Positions 27,795 through 42,000 are shown, counted from the first letter of the stretch. The stretch is 64,000 bases of DNA from Nymphaea colorata (GCF_008831285.2 NC_045140.1:2893528-2957527); one strand, 5' to 3'. A program made the numbers and translations. Notes: generated by a model from the letters alone, not told the origin.

Positions 27795-29711
27795 AGAATG
27801 TGTGTGTGATAAAAGCATGCCAACTAATTAAGCATAAGGATAGAGCTAGAAATTTCTAGTTAAGAGACCTTAATTATGAAATTTTTAAGGAGAATCAAAA
27901 TATAAATGAGAAAAATTATCTTGAAATATCAATATAAAAATAAGCATTTTTCATGTGCCTGGGTCTCTGCAATTGCCATATACCTTCGCCCCTATTAAGC
28001 ATAGTCAAACCATGGTTTTATTACTGTTTTCAAGAGAAAGCAAGTATGTAAACGTGGTCTGCATGAATTGTTTTTGTACATAGAAGTTTCTGAAAAAAAA
28101 AACATAAAAACTAATAATAAAAACACACAACTGTTTAAGCTCTAACAATGATATTTTTATGAGAAAAATTATGGCGAACGAACCACAAAAAAGCACCACG
28201 ATGGTGTCAGATCTGCTAAAAAATTATTCGGTTTTATGGATATCACATGTTATATATTTCAAATTATATGTGATATTTTGATTGATGAGGAGCAATCATA
28301 TTTAAAATCCACATAAAATATCCTCGTGTCGTCACCACTTAGTGTATATATTCTTGAGCTCAGGAAGTGTTGTACAAATTTTGAAAATATTGTTTGACCT
28401 GTAAAAGAAATTCTGGCCACAAAGAGAGAGAGAGAGAAGGGGGCTGCTAACTTAGGATGACGCCAACGGGATCAAATCAGCAGCTTCGAAATAAATATTA
28501 AGAATAGACAAAAAATTCTCCTGTTCACGATTTTATAATTGTTCTAAGAATGGGAATTCATGTAATTGTTCATCAGAAATTAACTGGAATTACGAGCAGC
28601 CATGATGATGAAAAAGAAAATTCCACCTTAAACTGAAATTGAAATGAAGATTCAGGTTCTATTTTTCTTTTGTATTTGATAGTTTAAAACTTTGATTTTT
28701 TATTCTAAAATTGAAAAATGACATGTTTGATAAAGTGTGAACTAAAATTTTAAAATTGATGAATTAAAACTGTCATGACATGTGTTTTAATAGAAGATAA
28801 AAAAAATTCTGGAAGTCTATATTCCACCTCTTATGGTAGAACCGTAGAATTACAATTCTGAAAATTTGGTTCAAGAATGAACAACCTATAATTCTTGAAT
28901 CAAAATTCTTCATTTGATTATGCAATTTTCATTTTATAAAAAATGAGAATTTTAATTATAAACATTTACAAGTCCGATCTCATGAGACACCTACTCTCTA
29001 AAAAGGAACGGGTGATAGCTTATGCAGTTGCCACTTGAAGTACGTAATGGCGACGACTAAAACCGTCGGGGAGGGCCAGTTTTATAAGCTGTTTGAGAAT
29101 GGCGATAGCTCCACCTACATAATGGCGACGGGGCCGTCGCTAGTGCCGTAACCTTGGTCATAGTTATTGGAACTTCCCGAATAGCTGTAATCAGAAAACA
29201 AGATAGGAGGTGAGCATCTGGGCATTTTCCCACATGGTCAAGCCTACCATCTCACAATATGTGTCATATCAGGCCTCGGTAGGTAGACATGGTTTGAGTC
29301 CACACGGACCTTCTCCTCTCATCTTCCGTTTCCAACATTTCGAATCTTTAGAGCATATCCCACTTAAGTTCCTCTCTCTATCTTGTCATCGAGCCATGGT
29401 CATCTCGCAGCAGCTCGAAGGAGTGTTTGTATTATAAATCTTGTGGTCGCCGTCATGACCAAGTGCATCCTTTCTTTGAACCGTAAAAGATTCTGAAGCA
29501 TGCTTTGAGAACATCGAAGGATAAACACATGCGGGAGCTGCGTCCTCTCTTCAGGCAGTAGAAAAATAACCACTCATTCTGAAAAAAAAATGTCTTCCAC
29601 AACATTATTAATGGATGTGAAAATATGTGCATATGCAGTAGAGAATGATTTAAGTATATTAACTTTTATATGTTTGTACCTGTCTTGATATACCCTTTTT
29701 TTTTTTCGTTT
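27411..29711. other. Repeat-rich spacer without genes
   Basis: Contains a (GA)n tract at 27764-27789, AT-rich sequence, and a duplicated motif AATGGCGACG at 29047-29130. No protein-like frames. Confidence 0.5.
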
Positions 29712-29945
29712 AAGTTGTGTTTGTTTCACCACAGATTTTATATCTGGGGTGATATGGGATCTCGCACACATGGATTTAAGGTCGGACCTCAATCCCCTCA
29801 AATCCATCCTTAAATTTATGGCTTTTAAGATGTAGCATGGATTTAAAATCTACGTTATTGAGATCGAAACGAACTGATGATCTCCCAAAACACACCTTTT
29901 AGTGCATCATTGGATCTAAGATCTGAAGCTGCCAAACACAACCTT
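29712..29945. repeat. MITE with AAGTTGTGTTTG terminal inverted repeat
   Basis: Left end AAGTTGTGTTTGTTTC and right end GCCAAACACAACCTT are inverted. The interior carries GGATTTAAGGTCGGACCTC and GATCTAAGATCTGAAG motifs. About 234 bp; no clear target duplication. Confidence 0.6.
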
Positions 29946-30187
29946 ATATTAGTAGCTACTTCAGATCCAGAGTTACTTGTAATTACTGTTAGGTTTCCAC
30001 CCATTCCAAAGACAAAACTTGTTTGTTGCCTTTAATCATCCAACGTTCTGTTCTTTTGTTTTGATTGCCTAAGTAACTCAAGCTGCCCATTAACTTAAAT
30101 AATGACACAATAATGCCCTAACTAAACTGTACTAGCCCTTTGCTCTCTCGCCCTCCGCCTCAGTGATGTCAGTGTATCTTATTTACA

Positions 30188-30560
30188 TCGGATATCTGAC
30201 TGACCCATTATGAATAAATCAGATATGAAAAATATTTATTTAGTGTCCAATTAAAAATTTGGATCAGATTTAGATTCAGATATACATAAATATTTGATTG
30301 GGTTTAGATTCGGCTTTAGATCGGATAATATCATATGTCCAATGCTCTTACGTTTTGAAAATCAGCTGCATTTAGTTTAACATTCAGATTCAGATTCGGA
30401 TATGAATGTAAAATCAAATTTGGATTGTGAAATTGAATTTTGGATTCATATTCGAATACAACTTTTTTTTGTTTGAATTTGAATCCGAATATGTGAATAT
30501 CCGAAAAAACTTATATGGTTAAGAGAATATTTGATTCAAATTTGATCTGTTGACATCCCT
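30188..30560 (+). repeat. Dispersed repeat ending TTGACATCCCT, copy 2
   Basis: Contains TTCAGATTCGGATATGAATG, ATATCCGAAAAAAC and GATCTGTTGACATCCCT, in the same order as the copy at 14813-15151 but more decayed. Confidence 0.6.
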
Positions 30561-30990
30561 ACTCCCTTTCCCTCCCTCTTTTTCTCTCTATCTAATGAAA
30601 AAGTACAACAAATTTACCCAAATAATCATTGTTGCTTCATTTTAGTGGAAAAAAAAAAAGAAACTGTCCTCCTAATGAGGGTAAGCAATAAATAGCAGTC
30701 TACATCTTGTTCTTTTCAGCTCTGGTTAGCTTCTTTTAATGGCGGATAACCTCATGGGCATTTGCCATGGTTTAAAAAAATGGAAGATTGAAAAAAAAAA
30801 AAAAAAAGAAAGGGATGATTCTGAAAAGATGATCACAAGTTAAGGACTATAAAGAAATTTTCCAAAAAAAAAAAAACCATGAAAACAAATAGCTAAAGAT
30901 ACTTGCTTGACCATAACATGCAATTGCTTAGTGATCATCACACATGTTGGTATCATCATAAACAATCAAATTGCCATCAGTTCATCCTAA

Positions 30991-31060
30991 AGAGGTTGGT
31001 ATAACGGAATCGAGTAAGGGCTGGCACGCGATCGGTCTCTGTTTCGAATTCATAAGGGTC
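30991..31060 (+). repeat. Possible SINE head (A-box/B-box-like)
   Basis: TGGTATAACGG (30998-31008) fits the pol III A-box, and TTTCGAATTC about 42 bp later resembles a B-box. Tentative; the neighbouring minus-strand open frame to 31299 is not protein-like. Confidence 0.25.
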
Positions 31061-32135
31061 AATCCTCTGTACTGCAAACGAGAGGCCACCGACAATTGAA
31101 ACGCAGTGAGGGTGGCATCTCGAGGTACCAAAAGCACCCTGCTCATCGAAAAATATTGTCTCATAATGGTTGTGAAATGATGAAATAGAGGATTAATTGG
31201 TTGCAATAGCTTGTGGAGTGCATGCATACAAAATAATTTGGTGATCGTGATTTTATGCATGACAACTAAGATGGTCAGTTTCCATTTGATGATGCACACA
31301 TGAAGCTCATGAAGGATAATATCGTGTAGGCAATTTTCAAGGTTATGTTTTCTCTTATGTTTATTTCACGTAAAGTGCTTCAATGTTTGAGGCAATAAAT
31401 AATTTGACATATCATAATCTTTAAGTAAACATTTCTATCTATAATAAGCACAGTTACCTGATTAGAAGAAAGATTATTATAGACTTAAAACTTCAACGAT
31501 GAAAAAATAGACCTTTGTTTAAATAACTACATGTGATATATCTGGTCCATCAAGGTAGAAACATAATGAAGATTTACAACAACTTTTGTAAAAGTTCATA
31601 AATTAAGTTGGTGCAAATATCTTGGGGTCTGTTTGGCAAATGAAACAGTTATGTTTCATGGATATATTCCAAATTTTAGAGTAGATTCATATAACACTTT
31701 GTGTTCTTTAAATCTGCCCCAAGCTTTGAACTATATTCATAGAACAATCAACATCCAAGATTTGATGCAAATGACTGACATTAAAGCTAGTGATAGGTTT
31801 AATCCACTTAGGAACTTAAGTTCAACATATAGTATCTAACCAATTGTTAATTAACTAAACAACCGCTAATCATGCTGCCATTATTAATTTATGAACCAAA
31901 ATTGCATGGCATTACGAATGTTGAAGAATTCAGGATTCCTTAGAGTGAAAGTTTATGAACATACTGTACCCAAAAGATGCAAGCTGCTTAATATGGTAAA
32001 CATAGCCATGGGATTAGGGCATATACACATGCCAACACTCATCGTTACCAGCAACGAGTTCTGCAGGGTCTTGGGTTTAAGGGACTAAGGGGCTTCTCTT
32101 CCTACTCACAGAGAGAAAGAGCGATCGAGAGAGGG
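31061..32135. other. Spacer upstream of CTU2
   Basis: No supported gene. The last ~100 bp are likely the CTU2 5' UTR and core promoter. A GTCTGTTTGGCAAATGAAAC motif at about 31627 resembles a hAT-type MITE end, but no partner end was found. Confidence 0.45.
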
Positions 32136-35100
32136 ATGGCCTGCCGAGGCTCGGCAGACGAGTGCAGAGGCGACGGTTTCTGTGGCAGTGATACAATTAG
32201 GACGAGCCCCAACATCGTCTGTTCTGCTGCTTGTAATGATGGTCGTGCCGTGGCTTCTCCCCTTTGCTGCAAGTGCAAGGAGAGACCGGCGGAGGCGAAG
32301 GCCAACCAGACGGAGGACCTGTGTGGCGGCTGCCTCCGTTCCTCCCTCTTCGCCAAATTCAAGCTGGCTGTCACCTCCCACTCTATGATTAACCCTTCCG
32401 ACAACGTCCTTGTTGCCTTCTCGGGCGGCTCCGCTTCCAGGTATGGAAGCCATCATCGGTTTCAGTTGATGATTCGTTCTTTTTCTGTTCGTTCATAGGA
32501 TTTCTCTTGGTCTGCACTTCCCTTCTAAGATAATCGAATTTTGCGAGTTTGTGTTGAAACAAACTGTTAGGCTGTTGGATTACTGATGCTGACATTCGTT
32601 TAGTGGAATCATATTCTTTCGAGGGAAATTAAGGAGTGGTTGTCACAATTTCTTTGTAAAATTTTATGAAGAGTTTTGTGGAGTTGTCTGTTTTTCTTCT
32701 TTGAGTGGTGTTGCATGAAAACGAAATCGTCTTCCTCGGACAGTTGAAGTTTTTGGTTGAAGCACCACACTGTGGTTTCTTTTGAACTACGTGCTTACTG
32801 GTTGATGTTTCCCATGCGACATGCCAGCTGTATTAGTCAAGCCAACCAAGGATCGGCCACAACGTAAATATAGCCATGCAGTATTTGTCTCTGTTGTTTG
32901 TCCTCTATATATAAAGTTACATATAGGTGGTTATCTGTGTTTAGTAGTACCATACGGAGAATCTTCTTATTTTTCCTAGTACTGATCTTCCATAAAAATA
33001 TGTCATATTCTGCATTGAAAACTTTTTATTAGCTAGGAATTGAATTTTTGTTTGCTAATAGAAATGTTGTTTGTGTCATAGGTTGGTTTTAGAATTTGTA
33101 CATGAGATGCAATCGAAGGCCCAAAAGAATTTAGAAGCTAGTAAAGATAGGTCGTTGCCTGTATTTCGAGTAGGTGTTGCTTTCGTTGTTGAAAGCAACA
33201 TCTCAGTTTCTTCACCTGATTCAAGCAAAGCTGTTGAAGAAGTGCGGCTTATTGTTTCAAACTTAGCTCCTCCAGTGAAAACGGTTCATGTTTTATCCAT
33301 CGGTTCTGTGTGCTCTGAAAATTTTGATGAACTGGATGGAAGAAGCAGATTAAGTGAACTACTTCATTTTGTTGGTGATGCCACTGGGAAAGAAGACTTT
33401 TTGCAGTATCTGCGTATGCTAGCTTTGCAGAAAGTAAGAGCTCTAGGTTCTTTCTAGCTTCTGTTGTTTTGCAGAAAATATTTGGTGTTGATTTTCTTAT
33501 GTGCTATCCACTATTTAAATATGAAACTGCAGATTGCTATGGAAAATGGGTACACTAAACTGGTGTTAGGTCTGTGCACATCAAAGCTTGCATGCCACGT
33601 GATTTCGGCAACTGTTAAGGTAGGGCCATGAGTTGTCCTGATATTTTATATTTATCAGTAAGAATGGTCAGTGAAATTGATTTCATGAGCATTACAACTG
33701 GAAGACATGGTTTTCAAGTTATTTCAGCTAACCTTCCATTTCCACTATCTGAGAAAGATGCCTGCAAGGAAGGTCTTTTTAGGCTTGTTCGGAAGAAAGA
33801 GGATCCCAACTGGGGAATGAATCCAGATTCTAAACCAGAAGCATTTGATTAGCGGTCACTATGAAATATTTGGCAGAGTTATAGGAATTCCTTAATAGTT
33901 ACCTGTCCACTGACATTTATACAGGGATGCAGATTGTATTATAGAAATTTTTGCTTTCATACGATACAAACTTAAATTTCAACCACAAATAAATGCATAT
34001 TGATTCATTGAACCTACTCTCTGGGAGAAGGAAAAAAACATGAACTAGTGGAAATTAGGTATGATTTTGATCTAGCAAAAACATATTTTAGAATGAAAAA
34101 TGTTATTTGTAGAGTCCGAAATTTGTTTAGAGGCCTAAACCTGATACTACAAGTATGATCTTCCACTGTCACTGGAAAGGCTTCCAGTGAAAATGTTATT
34201 GTGAAGCTTAAGTCCAAAAACAATCCTGTTTTCTGAAATTGTACTCGTGATTCTAATACCTTTAATGTGGTGAAATAGCACAATCCTGGATTCTCTTGGC
34301 GAATGGACATTGGACTCTATGAACGAGATTTTAGATATTGGCAGGCATCTATTGGTGTTGAGACCCATATTTTCACTTCTGGCTTCAACCGGAATGGTGC
34401 AAACTTGGGGGTGGGTCACTATTGAGGTAGAAGTGTAAAACATGCCCTCAAAAAGAAACTAATTTTAAAATATATACTCCTAAAGATGAGATATTTGTTT
34501 TCCGAATATATAAGGCCACGAGGTTTAGGGGCTGACCCAAATTCAGTGAATTTCAAAGTAGTGATGATTCTGAATTATAATTCAACCAAAGATAACCATG
34601 TTACTTATTTTCCTTTTCTTTTTGTCCAGGGGCAAGGGTACTCTTTACCTGCTGATGTACAATATGTTGATGCTAGATGGGGAATTCCTGTAGTGCTTCC
34701 TCTTCGTGACTGTGTCTCACATGAAATAACCATGCTTTGTCAAATTGAGGGGTGAACAGCGATCTTTTGTCCTCATCTTTTATCACCACATTGGAAAGCC
34801 TTATGATGTAGCAATTTCTTTTTGGCAGGGCAGTTTAACGACCCTAAAGTTGACTCAAGAGCCTCACTTTAATATTAACAGTCTTGTTTCATCATTTGTT
34901 GCAAAGTTACAGGTAATTGGTTCTTATCCAGTTTACAATTTTTCCCAAGGTCTGCAGTTCTGATGTTCTTGATATTACAGGAAGAAAATCCTTCACGAGA
35001 ACGAACAATTTTAAGAACAGCAGAAAAATTGCGCCCATTTTTCTTTAATAAGCTACCAGAAAGTGAAGACTCTGAACGTTTGTCATTCCGAAGACGGCAT

Positions 35101-35508
35101 GCTTTACAGAAGTTCAAGTCTAGTGGTTCCATAGCCTCAGATTTCCTCTGTCCAATATGTGGCTGTCCAGTCAGTGAAGCAGACCTGCAAACTGTAAGAA
35201 GCAACTTGGAAACTGGTCTTGTGAAAGGTGCCTTCTTCAGATCCATTTGCTGCTCCAGTTGTACATTCCAGATCCTCCCAGAAGAGGAATCATCGATGGA
35301 CACCGTCTACTCACTTCTGCCTGAAGAAATGATCAGGAGAACCAAGTGTAATGGAACTGCTGGACAGAGTTGGTTGAGGTAATTATCTGGTTTTTCTCCC
35401 ATGGCACTTCTACTCTTGTCCACTCATTGAATCCTCTTCTTTTCTCTTGCCAGGAAGCAAATTGAAGATTGCTTACTCCTGCAGGATAGTGATGAAGAGC
35501 ATGAATAA
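32136..35508 (+). CDS. CTU2: Cytoplasmic tRNA 2-thiolation protein 2 (CTU2/NCS2)
   Basis: Seven exons: 32136-32440, 33082-33433, 33533-33619, 34630-34751, 34834-34912, 34981-35378, 35454-35508, joining in frame to 465 residues (Arabidopsis CTU2 is of similar length). Near the N-terminus are paired cysteines (CCKC at 44-47, CGGC at 63-66). These are followed by the PP-loop-like VLVAFSGGSASR (91-102), then FVHEMQSKAQKN, LIVSNLAPP, VDARWGIPVVLPLRDC and a C-terminal cysteine cluster (CPICGCPVS, CCSSC). With CTU1 it thiolates the wobble uridine of tRNA Lys, Glu and Gln in the cytosol, taking sulphur from the URM1 pathway. It is a single gene with no related neighbours. Exon 5 uses the second of two tandem AG acceptors; only this one keeps the frame (EGLTTLKL). 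Confidence 0.95.
33643..33852 (+). pseudogene. Protein-like open frame inside CTU2 intron 3, family unknown
   Basis: The frame from about 33658 reads SVRMVSEIDFMSITTGRHGF, then continues through ISANLPFPLSEKDACKEGLF and RKKEDPNWGMNPDSKPEAFD before a stop. It has balanced, globular-protein composition unlike the surrounding AT-rich intron, and it is not in frame with CTU2 exon 3, which stops after KVGP on read-through. It is preceded by TTTATCAG, an acceptor-like site. I do not recognise it. It may be a captured gene fragment or an alternative exon. Confidence 0.35.
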
Positions 35509-37823
35509 ATGCAACCACATTTATTTTCTTAGTTTTCCTGTAATTCGTGGGCCACCAATATTTTTGGTTTTGGTTATTGGCTCATCTAGACTTGCTGATC
35601 TACCAACTGTTTCCCCTTGCTGTGGGAAGAATGAAAGTGGTAACAGATGGGTTTCGGACAAGATTTTTTTGGTTTTTTTTTTTTTGTGGAGAACTGGACA
35701 AGTTTCTCCTTTTCTCCTGAGGGCACTTGGTTATAGTGGAATCAGTGATGCGGCTGCCAAGAGGTGGTGTGCACGGGTTTGAGCTGATGCGTTTGTCCTT
35801 TTAACAAACAGGAGGAACTCTAACTGAATTAAATATCAGTTGGCACTGTGTTTGATTTTGTACCGTAATGTCCGAAGACCATTTAATCCTCTTGCATTAG
35901 TGTGCCTGATCGTGGAAGACGGACCAGCAACTCCCTCTTGTTAAGCTTGTGTTTTGCAGGCTTATGCACAAAGCTACCTGTGTAAACTGAGACTGTTAGG
36001 TCACGGTAGCATTGTGGTTGATGGAGAATAATCTCCTCTTTGGTTAACAGTTTATGGTCTCGGCTGATGCCATGCAAGATTTACCACAACGGTCATTTCT
36101 TCTGCCAGAGTTTTAGTCAGAAGGTTTTGCTTGTGAATTGTGATCCAAAACCCATTTGCAATGGGTGTTTACTTTCACTTGAGCACTTGACAATTATCTG
36201 TATCTTTTTCTTTTTGGCTTGGTAGGAATCACCAGAATGTTTATACTAAGAAACCATGGAGCAAGCAAACCTTTATCAGGTTGGTTTTGAACCCAACCTG
36301 GGTAAGCAGAAGCCGTAATATCTCTCTCTCTCTCGCTCTCTCCATGTAAAGTGATAGAATGATTTACGTGCAATGTTATTATCATCAGTACCTGAGCTGT
36401 GTTTTACTGAAAACCTGGCGGTCAAGTTGTATCGGTCAATATGTATGATCTTGATAAGTATTAGAAAGTGTTTGGATGACAGGAAAATGCTGCAGTGTTT
36501 TCACGTGAGTTTCATAAAAAACCTGGTTTTAAATACTGAACCTGGTTTTTACCTGATCATCCAAACATGCATAGTGGGTTTACAAAAAAATCATTAAAAA
36601 AACAAGTTTTCACAAAACAAAACTTGGTTTTGTGAAAACCAAGTTTTAGAGGGCCGCATCAAAACGCTCCCTTAATTTTTACCTAATTTTTAGAAACAAA
36701 TACTTATTATTTTATTTGAAAATAGTGACATAACAAGCTTTTGCCTGAATGGTCCGCCTGTCAGCCCCTGCACACGGACTTGACAACACTGCAACCGGAT
36801 GAAACGCTTTGGCTCGAGAAAATTGAATAAGCACTCTCGGAAGCTGGAGAACTGCAAGCGTAAACGATGCCCGCCAGGGTAAATGACATCCCATTATGCA
36901 ATTGTTCCTTCCCAATAAGAAATTTGCTTATGCATGATGTGAAGTTTGTGATAGAGACGGAGTCAACACTACCTCCTAATTAACTCTTCGAATTGTCCTC
37001 AACATTTTCTAAGACATCTAGTATTCCTGGATCATCTTCTTTTTACGTAAATTTTTACATCCTTTTGCTTGAGCTTCACAACCATGGTCTCTTTATAAAT
37101 GATAATTTTCTAAATCAGCACTTGGGAATCAGGACTGCCATCGAAGTACATGGTCCCATTAGAAGGGGTTTACACCTTAAAAACAACGGCAAGGAACTCA
37201 GACCATCAAAAGGACAAGGCGAAAATTCCCAAGCCATACAGGTATCTCCACCACAAATATGATCTGTTCTACTTCTTGTCAAATATGTCATGGAATCATT
37301 TTTCAAATTCGGAAGAAGAACATGGAAAAATGCTTGTAGATAAAACGCTTCTTCTAGCCTATGGCTGCCAGTCCAGTTGAATCTGAAAACTATGAATACC
37401 ATAGAGACAAAAATACACTTTTCTGTGTTCTATAAACAGAAAAAGGTCAATATACAAGAGCACAAAGCCCAGAGACCTTTTTCCCTTTTCACGCCTGCCC
37501 TGTAACCCTCTCACCATTATCAGAAAAAATGATTTAATTTCCCCTATTAATGAAAAATAGAAACTTTTGTATTCCCTATTGGCCAGAATCATGGCACAGA
37601 TTGCTATATTTAGAAATTTGGGACAGATTGCTATATTCAGAAATTTGGGATGGGAAAAGACTGAACATCTCATGGCACCTGGTCAGGCATAGAAATTATC
37701 GTCAACTTGCGCTGCATAAATGAATCACTTGCGCCACCATAGTGCAACTTGCTTGCTACCCAGAAGTCACCTCTTTGCTTCTCCGAGTATCCTTGTCAGG
37801 TTAAGTTGATCCTTGTCTCAACA
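35509..37823. other. Spacer between CTU2 and the ABC1-type kinase gene (tail to tail)
   Basis: CTU2 3' UTR at the left, a CT tract at about 36322-36341, a MITE at 36465-36672, and otherwise unremarkable sequence. No supported gene. Confidence 0.5.
36465..36672. repeat. MITE, GGGxGxxTxxATGA family, copy c
   Basis: AGTGTTTGGATGAC at the left and an inverted-type end CGCATCAAAACGCTCCCT at the right. Interior AAACCTGGTTTT and CAAAACTTGGTTTTGTG as in the other copies. Confidence 0.6.
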
Positions 37824-39010
37824 TTATTTTCTCCAAAATAACCTCCTAATGAAGCTCCTACTACTACTTTTTTGCCTTGTGCCTGAAACAATTACAGATA
37901 CAACAGTTAGTTATTCAAAAGCTTCTGATACTTTGAGAGAGAAAAAAAAAATACCTGTCTGACTTCTGACAGCAGACAAGGCTTCTTCAGCAATCGGCTT
38001 CCACTCCTCTGCACAAGAAAAATTGATGCCCAGACCCACATTTAATCCCCTTAACAGATTAACGGCTCGGAGAACAAAGAATAGCTCCTCCGGGAAATTC
38101 TGCAAGGGTAGAGTTCAATTGACGCTTGTGGTTAACTTTGGCAACACACCAGATAAAAAATAAAGTTTTGCTGTTGAAGACTAAATCAACGAGCTTTACC
38201 TGAACAGACAACTTTCGTAACGAAGAATCATCTTGAAATGGTGTCAGAGCTTTTACACCAGGCGGAAGCTTTGTATCAAACATTGTTTTAGCCAATTTTA
38301 ATAGTTCATTGGCTTCGTCAGCGCATGGGCTTGTACATATACCAAGTTCCCTACATGTATTTAGACAACAAGAAAAAAGAGATCAAAATAGCTTTAATGA
38401 CCTTGTCCAAGCTTGCTAACTCCAAGTTTACATGTAGCCTTAAAATAAGCGCACAAGATAGACAACATTCCCACGTATAAGAATGCTTATATGTAAACGT
38501 CGAACTTATATTTTCGACATATTTTCTCTGAGTTGACAAGTTCTCATGAACTTCACTAGTAGAAGTTTCAAAATCTCCGAGATCAGCAGAAGGGTGAGAA
38601 CTTTCTAAAGATATGGAAGAAAAGAGCGAAGATGTCAATTGCACTCCTTAAAACTTCCACAGTGCCCCTGATGGTGATGTTTAAAGGGTCAAAATTGCCT
38701 CAGAATTTGTTAGAAGCAAAATATCCCAACCTTCAATAGAAGTCATAATGTTAAGAAATCTGGAGGTCACAAATAAGAACTCTCTTGAGGAGGAGGCTCG
38801 ATTGATGGGAAGGAAAAAAACAGAAGAAGACTTTTTCTGCTTCTCCAGTGGGTCCCACAGGTTAAACTTTAAACCAACCACATTTGTGGAACAAATGTTC
38901 TACTTTTATTATTTAACTACTCATTCCTTTTTCCTGCTCACCTTCCAAATTTTTCTAAACCTTCTATTTCTATTGGTGCCTCATGCAACTACAATTCAAC
39001 AGTTTATAAC

Positions 39011-39066
<56 letters not shown>

Positions 39067-42000
39067 ATCAGCCTGATGTATAAGCCACAGCTTCATCAAT
39101 GAGAAATGATACAAACTAAGAGACAGCTATGAGTTTTCCAATTGCCACAGAAAACTCAATTTCGAGTCAGAACTTACCTAATCAAATCTAGTTTTGGGCA
39201 TTGCACTGAGGATCCAATCCAGAATTCAAATAGTTAGACTTGGATTACAGCCCAAAGTTGGAGTCAGTTCAGAACTTGGATTCAGATTTTTGTTACCAAA
39301 TGGGATTCATATTTGGGTTGATGGTGTTGCATCAAATTAGGAAATCCATTCCCAGATCCATATCCAACATAGTTACAACAAGGAATGGTTTTTTTCTTTT
39401 TTATATAATCAAACACACAAAGAACAGATTAAGGCACTTTCTCATGCCTTTGCAAACACCAGAAAAAGGAAAAACAAAGGTGGAAAATCCATTCTATGAA
39501 AATGTAATGCAAGGAAAGTTTTCATGAAAAATTTTCTGTGGGCAGCTTTCTAGCAATCAAAGAGTGCCTAAAGTTCTAAAACATACTACAGCATCAATAA
39601 AGAAAAGCAACAATCAGCAAGTTTAATTCCATCTTACAGGACAAAATTCCCTTCACTTTTGGCTTCTGTAGTGGTAACCGGAGAAAGCTAGTCAGCAACA
39701 TAAGGACAAGGATCACGTTTAGTCACAGGCTCAGAGCTTTAACCAACTGGACTTTCTTCAATGCTTACTCTTGCTGAATTTTAGAGAACAACATCGAGCT
39801 AGATGGTATGGTATATATACAACACACAAGTTTGTAGGGTAGGCAGGCATAAATGATCATCAAATGATACCCAACTTGTGGTGCCCAATGGTTCATATGC
39901 ATGAAGGTATGGTGTCCAAACACATGGAAGGACATAGATACATCAGGATTCCTCAGATACTATTAACACAAGCACTAATGTTGTAACCTGCATCAAAACC
40001 ATACCTATGGCACAGCTTGGGCATGGAAGCCCTTTTCCAGTAACTACAAAGCATGAAAATCACATCTTTTTGTTTCTGCAACTTGTAGTCCAAAGAATTG
40101 GCTGGAATTGTAGACTCCCATCCACAACTATAACAGGATTCTTCCATGTGATCAGTTCCCTTAAGAAATTGAATGAGATCAATGCTGCTTTTGCCTGTCT
40201 TGCATCAGTAACATTTTATTTATTTCACTGTTCTCAAATTTCTCATATTTTTTCAGCCCTCCCTCTTGTTTCTCTTTCTGAATCTCCAGTGTTGACGAGC
40301 TACCAATTTCTAGTTTATTGATAGAAGATTATGCTATTGAGCACCTACTGTTACACAGGAATAGGTGAATATAGCAGAATCATACAGCTAAGGTTAGTCC
40401 AATATGAAAAAGGAAATTACATGTGAAAACAATTAAAATAACTGAGAATATAACATCATTTACTAACAATCAAAGTGGAAACACAGATATAAGTACTTAT
40501 CCTATTAATGAAGATCCATTCCAAAATTTGCAAAGTACATTTAATTACCAAATCGCACCTCAAACTTATCGTGGCCTTCACAGGACTCTCTTCAACTATT
40601 GCAAGCATAAGGTTCGCATATGCAAGCCTGAGGTCATCCGTGATATATTTTACTTGCCCATAATCAAGCAAGGCTACCTAAGAATAAGAATGACCCATCC
40701 ACATCAAAATCTTTTGGCATAACACTTTGGAACACAGACAAATACATCCTGAACATTATAAGCAAAAACTTGAGGAACTATAATGTGTCAGATAATAGGG
40801 ACTACACAGTTTTAGGTCTATAGCATATTAAAATTTAAAAATAATGGCACATTAGATATTCAAGTATAAAATAATGAAAATAAGCTACTCTGCCGGCAAT
40901 CAACATAGCAAAATAAACCAAACAAAATAAGCATATAAAGACAATTGCCTTTAAGAATGCAGCATAAGCAACAGCTACTAAAATGTACATATGAACAAAA
41001 GCCAAAGTGAATAACAAAGGAGGGTCAAAATAGAAAAGCACAAAAAAGCAAAAAAACAATCAAGTGTTATGAAACGTGCACCAACATGGCACTAAAATTC
41101 TAAATAGAAAGTGGAAAAAGAGATTGGTTTCTTCCTAAAGTTATTAAGTACTTGGCAGCCAGCCATGTATTGCATCTTTGAAATGGAAGTTGATGGAAAA
41201 TCGATGTCAACATTCAATGCAGCAGATTTAACATACCCTCCTCTCCAAGCCTTAACTTGATTGAGATGTTCAGAGTTTTTATCTCAGCAAAGTGGCATAA
41301 TAATAGGCAGCTACAGCAGAAAAGTAACATATCATTAGAGAGTTATGGAGTGAAGAAAAGACTAATTTGGCCATTGTTTTACCAAACAGTAGACCTGTAA
41401 TTTTTTGGTCGGCCCATTACTACTTAGACAACAGTATCGTACAGTATTCTGCCACATGATACATTTAACACGGCTACATAAATCCTAGAAATTTATTTTT
41501 ATTTTAACATGTATTTATGTGCATCGTTATCTCAATCATAGACTCATAGTAGTTGTTAAGTGCTAATCACTGTTTCAATAAGTGATCTTAGCAAAGTGGA
41601 TGACACCTTCATGCATTGGCGTCCACCTAATGACAGTTTTGAATCAATTATAAATAAAAGCCATCGTGTAAAAAATAGACAGGGAAAACAGAAGTTTTCT
41701 AACAGATTAACTACCTCCCTCCTATTCTTCTTTTTCATAAAGAAGCAACTTCTTCAGACAATGTAAGGCGTAAGCATACAACATGTTAGCACCAGAAAGA
41801 TATATGACCACTCCATAATACTGTGCTGCCTTCAAGAAAGGAGAATGTGAGATTTATAAAGGATCCTCCCACTAGGAAGCTACAAAGTCCAGTTTATTGA
41901 AGAACATAAGGATCACCTATAATAAATTCCCTCGCCTATATTCAAGGACCTAGCAAGAAAAGGATCTGATTGCTAGCTAAGTATTCTAAAAGCCACAAAA

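Noticed and set aside
30982-31299. 105-codon minus-strand frame
   Set aside because: No domain character, overlaps a SINE-like head, and lies in repeat-rich spacer.
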